Assembly (NCBI GenBank): GCA_016792805.1
Contig: JAEUHX010000001.1
Location: 1-38,149 of the forward strand
Source of the DNA: Planctomycetota bacterium
Lineage (GTDB): Bacteria; Planctomycetota; UBA1135; JACQFD01
Length of the DNA: 38,149 bases
Direction of reading: 5' to 3'
The position numbers and the translations under genes are program-made. Of the stretch, positions 1-8,187 are shown piece after piece; position 1 is the first letter of the stretch, and each line of letters opens with the position of its first letter. The notes under the pieces were generated by a model, which worked only from the letters and a program-made list of their open reading frames with translations, made no database searches and was not told the origin of the DNA.

Positions 1-1
1 T

Positions 2-577
2 GGCCTCGCGAGGGACTCCCAAGGCGCCTATTACATCTGCGGCTATACCAATTCGCCATCATTCCCCGTGACTCCCGGGGCCTTTGATACCACATATGCC
101 GCGGGGTTCTTTCAATTCGACGTCTTCGTACAGAAAGTCGCGCCTCCGATCAACGACTTCGCCGGAGTCGCCGTCATCGGCGCTGGCACTGCTGGCTGCG
201 CCGGGCCCCAGACCTTGGCAGTGCACTCCACGCCGAGGGTCAACAACCCCTATTTTGCATTCACCTGTACGAACACGCCTCCGAGCGCGCTCGGCCTCCT
301 TCTGTATACGACGGCGTCGGTCCCTGCTGGCATCGACACCCTCGGGATCGGCGCGCTGCAGCATGTCGATCTCGGCACGCTGATCGATTTCGCCGACATC
401 GTGAGCGTTCCCCAGCGCAGCGCGACACGGCGAGTCCCAATCCCCAATGATCCCGCGCTCGTCGGCCAGCAGCTCTCCGTGCAGAGCTACTGGCTCTGGA
501 GCGCCCCCGACGCCTGCCCCCAGCTCCCTTTCGGGCTCAGCTCCTCCAATGCCCTGGAGATCACGATTCAGAACTGA
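2..577 (+). CDS. SBBP-type beta-propeller secreted protein, C-terminal end
   Basis: The reading frame is open from the left window edge, so the N-terminus lies outside. The first visible residues (GYTNSPSFPVTPGAFDTTY, then DVFVQKV) form an SBBP-type beta-propeller repeat, a family of extracellular proteins of uncertain function. After the repeat comes a module of about 133 residues (bases 176-574) that starts GAGTAGCAG, contains NDPALVGQQL and ends GLSSSNALEITIQN. The same type of module closes two other proteins here (at 2724-5558 and 16423-19140), which suggests a shared surface or sorting role; that role is inference. No hairpin follows the stop codon. How many propeller repeats exist and whether there is a signal peptide cannot be seen. 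Confidence 0.8.
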   Translation, partial: GLARDSQGAYYICGYTNSPSFPVTPGAFDTTYAAGFFQFDVFVQKVAPPINDFAGVAVIGAGTAGCAGPQTLAVHSTPRVNNPYFAFTCTNTPPSALGLLLYTTASVPAGIDTLGIGALQHVDLGTLIDFADIVSVPQRSATRRVPIPNDPALVGQQLSVQSYWLWSAPDACPQLPFGLSSSNALEITIQN

Positions 578-597
578 GAATCTCCGACCTAGGCTGC

Positions 598-745
598 GGC
601 AAGAGTGCTCCGCCGAGCGAGCACGAGGATTTTTGTGCGATCGAGGAGGACCGCAGCAGGCGCGACCGGGGCGCTCCGTCGAATCGGTCCGACGATGAGA
701 TCACGAGAAAGCCCGCGTGCGCGGCTCGGATGGCTCTTGCGACGG
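598..745 (+). repeat. Dispersed intergenic repeat, copy A
   Basis: This stretch resembles 2411-2570 in the same orientation. The blocks GCCGAGCGA (612), CGAGGAT (624), GATCGAGGAG (639), ACCGC (650), CGTCGA (677) and CGGTCCGACGA (685) recur there in the same order with spacings that differ by at most one base over 84 bases. Similarity weakens towards 745, just before the end of the radical SAM gene on the other strand. It lies outside recognised genes. Its nature is unknown: mobile repeat, decayed gene or structured RNA. Confidence 0.65.
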
Positions 746-749
746 ACTG

Positions 750-2084
750 CTAGGTGAGGCTGTACGACTCGGGATCTTCGGGATTCACGATGTAACAATG
801 GCGGCAGAATTTGTAGGTTCTGCCCTCGCGGATCGATTTCCGGAGGCGTTGGTACACGGTGCCGTTCCAGATTTCGGAGAAGCGGTTCACGCGCAAATCC
901 CCCATGTAGCCCGCGTCGAACAGCGCGGGAGAGCAGCAGGGGCTCACCATGCCGTCCCAGGAGACGAACGCCTCGCGCCACGGGTAGGCGCAATGGTTGA
1001 ATTTCACCTGGCTGTCGGGAATCAGCGAATCGCCGAGCTGCGGAACGCCGTAGTCGAAAGCGCGCGGAATGAACCATCCTTTCTCGCGCATCGAAACAAA
1101 CGCCTCGTTCGTCGGAATCTTCTCGCGCAACGCGACGGTGACGGGCCCGTCGGGCGGCGGTGCCGCGTTCTTATAGAGCTTCGTCGGGTTCTTTTTCTTG
1201 GTTTCCGCGTGCAGCCAATCGGCCGACGGCGGCTCGTAGGTTTTGTCAGGAACGCCGTCCGAAAGATCGTACAGCGGAGGAAATTTACCCTTGAGGCCTA
1301 GCTGCTCCGCGCGCTCCTTAGCGCGTTCGATCATTTCGTTAGCGAGGCGCCGATGATTGAGCATCGACGTCGTCTCTTGATAGTCACGATGCACATAAAC
1401 GTGCTCGATGCTCAAGTAATCGATTCCAAGCTCGTGAGCGAGCTCCACCAGCAGAACGGGCTCCTTCGCGTTCGCGTGCTGGTAAATGTGATTCATACGA
1501 AAAGTGGGGCGCTCCTCCGGTGGCAGCTTCTGCCGCATCTCGTTGAAGAGCTTCAGATTCTTCACCACCGTCTCCCAGTGGGCGCCCTTGCGGATGTATT
1601 CGAAGGTCTGTTTCGTCGCCGCGTCGAACGAGACCGTCAGCGAGTGGCAAACCGGGAGCAGCGCCTCGAGCAAGCCGCGCCGGGCAAGCGGCATCCCGTT
1701 GGTCGTCACATCGGTCTTCACCCGATACGCCCGCATCATCTCGAGCTCCTTGAAGACATTTCTCGAGATGAGCGGCTCGCCCGAAACCGAGAGGTTGATC
1801 ACGCGGAGATGCGGGAAGACTTCGTGGGCGACCTTCTCGAAGATCGTCCACTCCATATCCGGCAGCGACATATTGAACACGTCGTCGAGCTGCTTGAAGC
1901 ACATCGGGCACTCCAAGTCGCACTTGAACGTATTCATGATGGTCAAGTATTGCGGCCACGCCCGCACCACGTCGGGGCGTGTGCGGCGCTCTTGAAGCGC
2001 CAGCGCCTCGTTATTGCGCTTGAGCTCCTCGAGCTCCTCGGGGCTGTAGGTCTTGACGGGAGTCTCTTGGACGGTGGTGGTCAC
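750..2084 (-). CDS. Radical SAM protein with C-terminal SPASM-type cysteines
   Basis: A 444-residue protein. C55, C59 and C62 form the CxxxCxxC motif that holds the S-adenosylmethionine-binding 4Fe-4S cluster. SVSGEPL and DVTTNGMPL further on fit the radical SAM barrel. Near the C-terminus C365, the C383-C384 pair, C427 and C430, with a WNG motif between them, form a SPASM-like region that normally carries auxiliary Fe-S clusters. SPASM enzymes modify peptides, proteins or small molecules; no substrate is evident because there is no precursor peptide or partner gene beside it. Translation starts at GTG with no clear ribosome binding site, and the next in-frame ATG (residue 50) would cut into the cluster-binding region. 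The gene stands alone, with a dispersed-repeat copy on each side (598-745 and 2411-2570). Confidence 0.88.
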   Translation of the reverse strand: MTTTVQETPVKTYSPEELEELKRNNEALALQERRTRPDVVRAWPQYLTIMNTFKCDLECPMCFKQLDDVFNMSLPDMEWTIFEKVAHEVFPHLRVINLSVSGEPLISRNVFKELEMMRAYRVKTDVTTNGMPLARRGLLEALLPVCHSLTVSFDAATKQTFEYIRKGAHWETVVKNLKLFNEMRQKLPPEERPTFRMNHIYQHANAKEPVLLVELAHELGIDYLSIEHVYVHRDYQETTSMLNHRRLANEMIERAKERAEQLGLKGKFPPLYDLSDGVPDKTYEPPSADWLHAETKKKNPTKLYKNAAPPPDGPVTVALREKIPTNEAFVSMREKGWFIPRAFDYGVPQLGDSLIPDSQVKFNHCAYPWREAFVSWDGMVSPCCSPALFDAGYMGDLRVNRFSEIWNGTVYQRLRKSIREGRTYKFCRHCYIVNPEDPESYSLT

Positions 2085-2290
2085 GGCGGCAGTTTCTGCG
2101 ACAGGTCAGCGAAGAATGCGAGGGCGGCTTTCGGTAGATGTCGTATCGGGGTAAGCGGTACGCGATTCCGAGCGGAACCGCGGCAACCGCCCCTTCGGTC
2201 TTTCGAGCGCAAGAAGCTTAGTCCGGCCGACCAAGGTTCGCCTTGTGCCCGCGTGGGGGGAGGGCGGTCCCGCTCCTAGATCTCGCCGCA

Positions 2291-2325
2291 GGAGCCTGCG
2301 TCCGCACGAGGCGTACGCAGGCTCC
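2291..2325. other. Strong hairpin, 11-bp stem
   Basis: GGAGCCTGCGT (2291-2301) and ACGCAGGCTCC (2315-2325) pair perfectly around a 13-base loop. There is no T-run on either side, so it is not a classic intrinsic terminator. It lies about 200 bases upstream of the radical SAM start, so it could be in that gene's leader or end the cytochrome transcript. Confidence 0.6.
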
Positions 2326-2410
2326 AGAGAGCTGCCGCGGAGTTCGCTCAGCCATCGCAGTTGGCCCACCGCGGGGTCGCCGTCGCAACCGGCTTGCCCT
2401 GGGAGCCAGT

Positions 2411-2570
2411 GGCAGAAGTGCCCCGCCGAGCGACCGCGAGGATCGTTCGCGGGATCGAGGAGAACCGCTGGAGACGTAGCAAGGAGTTACGTCGAGGCGG
2501 TCCGACGAAGAGCGCGCGAGGTCGTCCTGAGCCCAGCTCGGGCAACCTCTGCCAAGGGCTCCTGGCCGGC
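2411..2570 (+). repeat. Dispersed intergenic repeat, copy B
   Basis: Homologous to 598-745 with near-identical spacing of shared blocks: GCCGAGCGA at 2425, CGAGGAT 2437, GATCGAGGAG 2453, ACCGC 2464, CGTCGA 2490, CGGTCCGACGA 2498. It also shares GCCCAGCTCGG (2531-2541) and other blocks with an inverted copy at 27765-27904. The left arm of the nested palindrome (2473-2495) lies inside this copy, where copy A has a different sequence. Confidence 0.65.
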
Positions 2571-2654
2571 TGCTGAGAACTCGTTTCGGCGCTTTTCGTC
2601 GCCTTTTCGCGAACCCATCGTCAAGCCGTGATCGACGTAACTCCTTGCTACGTC
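2473..2654. repeat. Inverted repeat whose arms are themselves palindromic
   Basis: Bases 2473-2495 and 2632-2654 are perfect reverse complements over 23 bases, 136 bases apart. Each arm can also fold alone: GACGTA, nine bases (GCAAGGAGT), then TACGTC. This two-level symmetry looks like the end structure of a small mobile repeat or a two-site protein-binding element rather than a simple terminator. No transposase gene is nearby. Confidence 0.75.
2580..2614. repeat. Short T/C-rich repeat, related to 10236-10270
   Basis: This 35-base segment aligns without gaps to 10236-10270 with 27 matching positions, centred on CGCTTTTCG and TTTTCGCGA here and CGCTTCTCG and TTCTCGCGA there. Both lie in spacers next to the 3' ends of genes. 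It may be a 3' element or a short dispersed repeat. Confidence 0.4.
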
Positions 2655-2723
2655 ACACGCGCTAGTCCCCGAGCTCGCGAGAAGTGATCTTCGATTCGCT
2701 CGAAACGGCTTCCCAACGGACTT

Positions 2724-5558
2724 CTAGGGCTGGTATGGGGTCACCGACATCCGACGCGACGCCGTGAGCCCCTGGGGCCCGGCGGCATCGAAACCGACCC
2801 ACTGGAGGTGAAACGGCACGCCAACCAGCGCCGGATCTTCGGGGACGGCCATGCTGTGGACCGCTGTGCCGAAGAGATCCGCGTTCTTCGTCAGCAGGAT
2901 CGTTGTCGGCGCCGAGAGCGGCACATACTGGATGATCCCCTGGAAGGGAGTGCCCGGATCGGGAGTTGTGCTCATCGCGAGAATGGCGGTCCCGAGCGCG
3001 GGCAATCCTGTGCATGACATGGTGACGGCATTGGCTCCGATGTAGGGCTCGCCTAGGAACCCGATATCCACAGTTCCGCAGCAGCCGTTCGTGGGCGAGC
3101 CGAAGAACGACAGGAAGCTCGCCGGCGAGTCGTCGAAGTTCAATACAGTATCCAAGTCGCGGTCGATGCCGAGGCGCCGGCCGGTCCCCTTCGCCACTCC
3201 GATGAAGTTCATCGGCGTAAAGCTCGCGAAGACCTGCAGATCCTGAAGTGTAAGATTCGGCAGCCCGATCGTGTCGGGCTCGAAGAAACCCGAGACCGCC
3301 TTGAAGAGCGCGCCGCGCTCCACACCGCCGATATTGGCCTTCACGATCAGATCACATTTCCCAGCGATGGCCTGAGCCTGCAGCGTCCCGATGACGGCAA
3401 GCCGCGTCGGGTCCGCGAACGTGACCGGATCGAGCGTCACCGTCCGACCGACGGCGGGAGCCGTGTCGGTCGGGTGGCAATACACAAATCCGCAAACGTC
3501 GAGCACCTGCTGAGGAGTGAGAGTCCCGCCAGCTCCGCCGAAGGTCAGATTCACGAAATCCACGACGCCGTGGAAGATCCCTTCGTGGAGATAGCCAAAT
3601 CCCGTCTGGAACGTGCCATTCGTGCTCGGGGTAGACACAAATAGTCCCTTCTCGTAGGCGTTGCGCAGCTGGGCCGTCTTCATCGGCTGAGAAGATAGCT
3701 CGAGCTGCAGCGCCGTGTCGGTGCCCGTCGGGTTGAGGTGACAGTTCTCACAGGTGAACGTCCCGAGCGTCGGAAGAGTATTGAAGATCACCTCTCCGGC
3801 CGCCGGGTTGATGCTCGAGGTTCCAAACAGCGTGTTCGGCACCGTATCGTTGAGATTCCTGTAGGGATTCGGTGGATAGACCACCGTCTCCATGAAATTC
3901 GTGAAGTCCTGCATCTGGGTGGCCGGCAGCTGGACTCCGCCGAGGAGCCCTTGGAAGGCCGGATTGAATGCGTTGAAGTCCACACGATCTCCGCGCCAGT
4001 GGAACGGCTCCGTGTCCTTCAGCCCCTGCAATGACTGCGTCACCATCGGCCCCTTGAGCGGATGCTCGGTGAAAAGGCTGTTATCGCGCAGAGTCACCAC
4101 CACCGGCTGCCCGTTCGGGTCGCCGAGATCCCACCCGATGCCGTCGGTTCGTCCCGAAATGTGACAAGCCGCACAGCTCGAGATGCCGTTGCCAGCCCGA
4201 GCATTGTACAGATGCGGTCTCCCCTTCAGGATCTTCGATGGGATCTTCTCAAATCGCGAGATCGGAACCTCGGCCAGCACGCCTCTTGTGAGAGTGCTGG
4301 CGACCGAAATCGTGCGCGACACCCGGTTCCACACATAGAGGCGACCATTGGCCTCGTCCAGCACGAGCCCGACCGGCCCGCGCATGCGCTCCGGCGACAC
4401 GTCGGTCGCGCCGTTGAACTCGATGCGCGACTCGATTCTGCCCGTGACGGCACCCGTCGAGGCGCTGACTTCCGCGACACGATCGCTGCCGAAGGCCGCG
4501 ACATAGGCCGTGGATCCGTCCGCATTGAACACGATCCCCATGGGCTGCGCCACTCCCGTGGAGATGTTGGATGCAGACTGACCTCCAGCATAGTTGAATC
4601 CCGGGTTGAGGTCCGACGCCGTTCCGACGACGGGGGTGCCCGAGAGCCCGCTCACCGGCGTGATCCTGTGATCGACGAAGTGCCCATTGAGGTTCGGCTC
4701 GAATCGAACTGTATTGAGCGCTTGCGTGTTCGTCACAAAAATCGAGTCCGCGCCAGGCCTGAGCGCGAGGTGAAAGTTCACCGTTCCCACCGTGGAGACG
4801 TACTGCTGTACCGTGAGCGTATTCGCATCAAGAATCGCGAGATCGCGGTCCACCTGCGTGAACGTCTGCGTGTACGACGAGTACGCCGGGTTGGAATAGT
4901 TCGTGATAAAACCGGTCACAGGCGCGCCAGGGAAGAGCTGCGCCTGCTGATCCGTCGGCAGTACCATGTTGTCGGGAATACACACCGTACCGTTGCCCGA
5001 GATGCGCGAGATCGCATAGATGCGGCTCCCGTCCGCGCTCACGGCCATCGCGTGAGGGTCCCACATATCGAGTGTGATCGATGCGACGAGCAGGCGAGTG
5101 GTCGGATTGAACACATCAACTCTCCTCTGCGTTCCGCAGGTCACAAATGCCCGAGGCGGCGATCCCGCAAAGACCACATCTCTCGGTTCGTCGCCGGTCG
5201 ACAGGGTCTCGACAACGACCCCCTGGCTCAGCGAAACGATGCTGATGCTGTCCGAGAGGGAGTTCACCACCCAGACTTCATCGTTCGTCCGCGCCCGCAC
5301 GGAGACGGGGTCGACGCCGACGGGAATCTCCTGCGAGAGGACCGGTAGCGTTGGGTTCTGAAGAGTAAACACAGAAAGCCGCCCGCCGTCGAGATTGACG
5401 GCCAGCAGCTTGGTTCCGTCGGGCGTGCGCCCCAACGGGGTCACCGGCATCGACTCGAAGTTCGCCCACGTGTTGGCGACCGAGTCCTCATCCTGCGCAA
5501 GGGCAAGACGCCCCGCAGCGATCAACATTGCAGACAATGCGAGCGCGATGCGTCGCAT
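2724..5558 (-). CDS. Secreted beta-propeller, dihaem cytochrome c peroxidase-like protein
   Basis: A 944-residue exported protein. A GGAGG five bases upstream of the ATG at 5558 fixes the start. Residues 1-21 are a signal peptide ending LALA before QDED. Residues of about 40-430 look like a YVTN-type beta-propeller. A cytochrome c peroxidase/MauG-like part follows, with two CxxCH haem sites (C462-H466 and C603-H607) and a methionine-containing segment between 610 and 680. A further CGFVYCH (689-695) has four residues between its cysteines and may or may not bind haem. Residues 819-944 are the C-terminal module shared with the proteins at 2-577 and 16423-19140 (EDPALVGVPF, GLTAS). It probably does periplasmic or surface redox chemistry; the substrate is unknown. 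No partner gene is adjacent. Confidence 0.85.
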   Translation of the reverse strand: MRRIALALSAMLIAAGRLALAQDEDSVANTWANFESMPVTPLGRTPDGTKLLAVNLDGGRLSVFTLQNPTLPVLSQEIPVGVDPVSVRARTNDEVWVVNSLSDSISIVSLSQGVVVETLSTGDEPRDVVFAGSPPRAFVTCGTQRRVDVFNPTTRLLVASITLDMWDPHAMAVSADGSRIYAISRISGNGTVCIPDNMVLPTDQQAQLFPGAPVTGFITNYSNPAYSSYTQTFTQVDRDLAILDANTLTVQQYVSTVGTVNFHLALRPGADSIFVTNTQALNTVRFEPNLNGHFVDHRITPVSGLSGTPVVGTASDLNPGFNYAGGQSASNISTGVAQPMGIVFNADGSTAYVAAFGSDRVAEVSASTGAVTGRIESRIEFNGATDVSPERMRGPVGLVLDEANGRLYVWNRVSRTISVASTLTRGVLAEVPISRFEKIPSKILKGRPHLYNARAGNGISSCAACHISGRTDGIGWDLGDPNGQPVVVTLRDNSLFTEHPLKGPMVTQSLQGLKDTEPFHWRGDRVDFNAFNPAFQGLLGGVQLPATQMQDFTNFMETVVYPPNPYRNLNDTVPNTLFGTSSINPAAGEVIFNTLPTLGTFTCENCHLNPTGTDTALQLELSSQPMKTAQLRNAYEKGLFVSTPSTNGTFQTGFGYLHEGIFHGVVDFVNLTFGGAGGTLTPQQVLDVCGFVYCHPTDTAPAVGRTVTLDPVTFADPTRLAVIGTLQAQAIAGKCDLIVKANIGGVERGALFKAVSGFFEPDTIGLPNLTLQDLQVFASFTPMNFIGVAKGTGRRLGIDRDLDTVLNFDDSPASFLSFFGSPTNGCCGTVDIGFLGEPYIGANAVTMSCTGLPALGTAILAMSTTPDPGTPFQGIIQYVPLSAPTTILLTKNADLFGTAVHSMAVPEDPALVGVPFHLQWVGFDAAGPQGLTASRRMSVTPYQP

Positions 5559-5563
5559 AGCGA

Positions 5564-5568
5564 CCTCC
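5564..5568 (-). promoter_or_regulatory. Ribosome binding site of the cytochrome gene
   Basis: The minus strand reads GGAGG, five bases before ATG at 5558. It decides between this start and a TTG four codons upstream (5570) that overlaps the site itself. Confidence 0.8.
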
Positions 5569-5608
5569 AAAGGTAATGAGAGGGACGCTGCCCGACGCGT
5601 GCGAACGC

Positions 5609-5627
5609 CGCACGCGCAAAGCGTGCG
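5609..5627. other. Short hairpin upstream of the cytochrome gene
   Basis: CGCACGC and GCGTGCG pair over seven bases around the loop GCAAA, about 50 bases upstream of the start codon. It may lie in the mRNA leader or be an operator-like palindrome. Confidence 0.4.
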
Positions 5628-6072
5628 CCGATCGTGTCCATGTCGCCACGCTCTCCCGCAGTTTCAGAAAAATTGCGACGCCCCATCGATCCCTCGCGCG
5701 GCCATGGGCGCGCAGCACGACCGATCCGTGGAGCTGATGCGCACGCCTTGGAACAAACTCCGCCTTCTTCACAAATTGAGAGAGGGAGTGGAATGGGGGC
5801 GTGGGTCGGTCTTGGCGCGGCGAGTTCCGCAGACTCGTGGCCATGGCGCGCGCAGTGCGTTGCACCAGTGCAAGCACCGGGAGCACTTTTGGAACGTCCT
5901 CGACGCGCCGACTCCACTTATCGATTGGGTAATAGCCTGCGCGCGTCGATACCACTGCTCAACTCGGGAGCGGCGCGCAGATCGCAGGAATCCTGAAATC
6001 CCCTCCTCGACCGCACGCGGCCACACCAAGGCCAACCAAGCCCAACCCCCACAGATCCCACCACTCCCGACC

Positions 6073-8133
6073 TCACTTCAGCGTCACTTCTCTCACTACC
6101 AACCAATGCCCATGGGGTGCCGTCGACCGCAACCGCACAGCTTCCACCGGCTCCGCAGGCAGCCGCAGTTCGAAATCGCCTGGCTGCGACTTGCCCACCG
6201 TTCTCCAGGCTCCATCGATCCGAACCTCGACGACGCCATCGACCAGCACGTCATCGGGTCGGTCCGGCTTCCCGGTCGCTACGCTCACCGATCGATACAC
6301 TCTCTCATCGCGCAGCTCAAGAGTGAGGTGCTGGCCGACCGCGGGAACGCCCTCGCTCCAAAAGTACGTTTCGAGATTTCCGTCGAAGGCCAGCTCGGGC
6401 GCGAAGTCGCCGTACACCGCCATGGAAGTCGTGGCGACCCCGCTATACACCATGCGCGGCGGGTCACCCTCACCGGGCTTGGGGACACGGTGCGCCACGC
6501 CGAGCGACGAAAGGCGCTCCAACAATTTCGGTAGCCGCGCGCGAAATCCTTCCCAGCTGCGCATCTGCGGCTGAGACCAGCCGACCTCCGCAAGAGCGAT
6601 CGCCCGCGGAAAAGCCATGTATTCCGCGTGAAGGCCATTCGGAATCCACTCCGTCCAGAGATTGCCCTGCACGCCGAGCACGAACCGCGCGTGCTCCGCG
6701 GCAAGCTCCGCCGGAATGGGCTCGTAGGAATACACTCTTCGCAGCGGAACGAGCCCGCCGCCGTTCTTCGGCTCACCAGACGAAGCCTGCGGGTAATCAA
6801 AGTAACAATGTGTCGTGGGCGACATAACCACCTCGTGGCCGCGCCGAGCCGCCGCGATGCCTCCCGATGTGCCTCTCCAGCTCATCACCGTGGCACGCGG
6901 CGGCAGCCCGCCCTCGAGGATCTCGTCCCAGCCGACCAGCCTCTTTCCGAGCTTCGTAAGAATGGCCTCCACTCGTTTCTCGAAATGTGCCTGCAGCGCC
7001 TGCGGCCCGCTCAGCTCGTTTTTCTTACAAAAATCCCGGCAGCGGGAGCACGCATTCCAGAAGGCGGGATTCACCTCGTCGCCGCCGACGTGGATCCACT
7101 CGCTCGGAAACAGCTCTGCGATCTCCGGAAGCAGCTTCTCGAGGAATCCGTCGAGCGCAGGATTCGAAACGCACAATACATCGCAGGTCTGCTCGGAGTA
7201 GTCGGAAGCAGTCCGATGGGGCATCCCATCGCACGAAAGCTCCGGGTATGCGGCAATCCATGCCTGGGCGTGCCCCGGCATCTCGATTTCCGGCACGATG
7301 GTGATGCCGCGCTCCTTGGCGAATGCAACGATGGCGCGGACATCGTCGCGAGAATAGTAGCCTCCATAGCGGCCCCTTGAATCCCAGGGCAGCTCTCCAG
7401 TCTGCTCGCGCTGGAACCCGAATCCCGCGCCCGTGCGCCATGCACCGATCTGCGTAAGTTTCGGAAAAGCCTGGCTCTCGAGGCGCCAGCCTTGGCTATC
7501 CGTAAGATGCCAATGGAACACATTGAGCTTGAACTGGGACATCGCGTCCAGCAACCGGAGCACGAATTCCTTCCCGAAGAAGTGCCTGCTCTCGTCGAGC
7601 AGCAGCCCCCGCCACCGAAAGCGCGCCCAATCCCGAATCTTTGCAATCGGCAGCGCGCAAGCGCCTGCCGGAAGGCGCTCGGTCGTCGGGCTCGCCCACC
7701 AGAGCGGTGGAAAGAATTGTGCAAGCGTCTGGGTTCCCCGCAACAATCCGAGATCATCGGCGAACCGAATTGTGATGGAGGCCGGCTCGATCGCGAGTTC
7801 ATACCCTTCGGGACCGTAGTGCCGGGTGAGCGGATCACACAATAGCCGGATCTCACACGGCGCGGCAGGACTGCCCATGGGCTGAACCGGCAGCGCCCAC
7901 CGAGTCCGCCCGCGCAAATCGTCGAGCCAGCGCTCCGCAACTCTCGCAGCCTGCGGCTCCGGCAAACTCACTTTCACCACCACCGACGGAGTGAGCACCA
8001 GCTCCCCGTCCCCGGGCTCGAGCTCGGCGGGCCATGGTGCAAGAGAAAATCGCGCTGTCTGCACTGGCCGGCTCGCCGGCTGGGAGATCGCCTGGGGTAT
8101 CAGCAGAGCGCAAAGGACAATCGCGGAAGCCAT
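6073..8133 (-). CDS. GH20 beta-N-acetylhexosaminidase, exported
   Basis: A 686-residue enzyme that should release terminal N-acetylhexosamine from glycans such as chitin or peptidoglycan fragments. A GGAGG eight bases upstream fixes the start at 8133. Residues 1-18 are a signal peptide. A GH20b-type N-terminal domain spans about 28-165, and the catalytic barrel about 170-500. Visible key residues are R175, HWHLTD (207-212), PEIEMPGHA (281-289) and the substrate-assisted catalytic pair D352-E353 in HVGGDEV. The last 120 residues (AFDGNLETYFWS onward) look like an F5/8-type or CBM32-like carbohydrate-binding domain. The start codons of this gene and the divergent glycosyltransferase gene are only 54 bases apart, so their promoters must overlap or be very compact. 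Confidence 0.93.
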   Translation of the reverse strand: MASAIVLCALLIPQAISQPASRPVQTARFSLAPWPAELEPGDGELVLTPSVVVKVSLPEPQAARVAERWLDDLRGRTRWALPVQPMGSPAAPCEIRLLCDPLTRHYGPEGYELAIEPASITIRFADDLGLLRGTQTLAQFFPPLWWASPTTERLPAGACALPIAKIRDWARFRWRGLLLDESRHFFGKEFVLRLLDAMSQFKLNVFHWHLTDSQGWRLESQAFPKLTQIGAWRTGAGFGFQREQTGELPWDSRGRYGGYYSRDDVRAIVAFAKERGITIVPEIEMPGHAQAWIAAYPELSCDGMPHRTASDYSEQTCDVLCVSNPALDGFLEKLLPEIAELFPSEWIHVGGDEVNPAFWNACSRCRDFCKKNELSGPQALQAHFEKRVEAILTKLGKRLVGWDEILEGGLPPRATVMSWRGTSGGIAAARRGHEVVMSPTTHCYFDYPQASSGEPKNGGGLVPLRRVYSYEPIPAELAAEHARFVLGVQGNLWTEWIPNGLHAEYMAFPRAIALAEVGWSQPQMRSWEGFRARLPKLLERLSSLGVAHRVPKPGEGDPPRMVYSGVATTSMAVYGDFAPELAFDGNLETYFWSEGVPAVGQHLTLELRDERVYRSVSVATGKPDRPDDVLVDGVVEVRIDGAWRTVGKSQPGDFELRLPAEPVEAVRLRSTAPHGHWLVVREVTLK

Positions 8134-8141
8134 GGTGGGCT

Positions 8142-8146
8142 CCTCC
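8142..8146 (-). promoter_or_regulatory. Ribosome binding site of the GH20 gene
   Basis: GGAGG on the minus strand, eight bases before ATG at 8133. It favours this start over in-frame ATG codons at 8148 and 8157, and the protein then begins directly with a signal peptide. Confidence 0.7.
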
Positions 8147-8187
8147 ATGCGGTGCATCGAGACGGGCCGCATGCCAAGATACCCGTG

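Larger units (their letters stand above)
2085..2723. other. Gene-poor spacer with repeats and palindromes
   Basis: No convincing gene is seen in these 639 bases. Open frames on both strands are short, arginine-rich and unlike known families. The spacer holds an 11-bp hairpin (2291-2325), dispersed-repeat copy B (2411-2570), a pair of inverted 23-base arms (2473-2495 and 2632-2654) and a 35-base segment (2580-2614) related to 10236-10270. It must also contain the promoter of the radical SAM gene and the 3' end of the cytochrome transcript, both read leftward. Confidence 0.7.
5559..6072. other. Spacer upstream of the cytochrome gene; no gene recognised
   Basis: This 514-base region separates two minus-strand genes. 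Reading frames here give no family resemblance, signal peptide or good ribosome binding site, so no gene is called. It should carry the promoter of the cytochrome gene. The only clear structures are the ribosome binding site at 5564-5568 and a hairpin at 5609-5627. Confidence 0.6.

Noticed and set aside
4062..5348. Plus-strand open frame opposite the cytochrome gene
   Set aside because: Arg/His-rich antisense shadow of a gene with signal peptide, haem motifs and ribosome binding site on the other strand.
5488..5955. Small minus-strand gene upstream of the cytochrome gene
   Set aside because: It overlaps the cytochrome start and its ribosome binding site and shows no family features.
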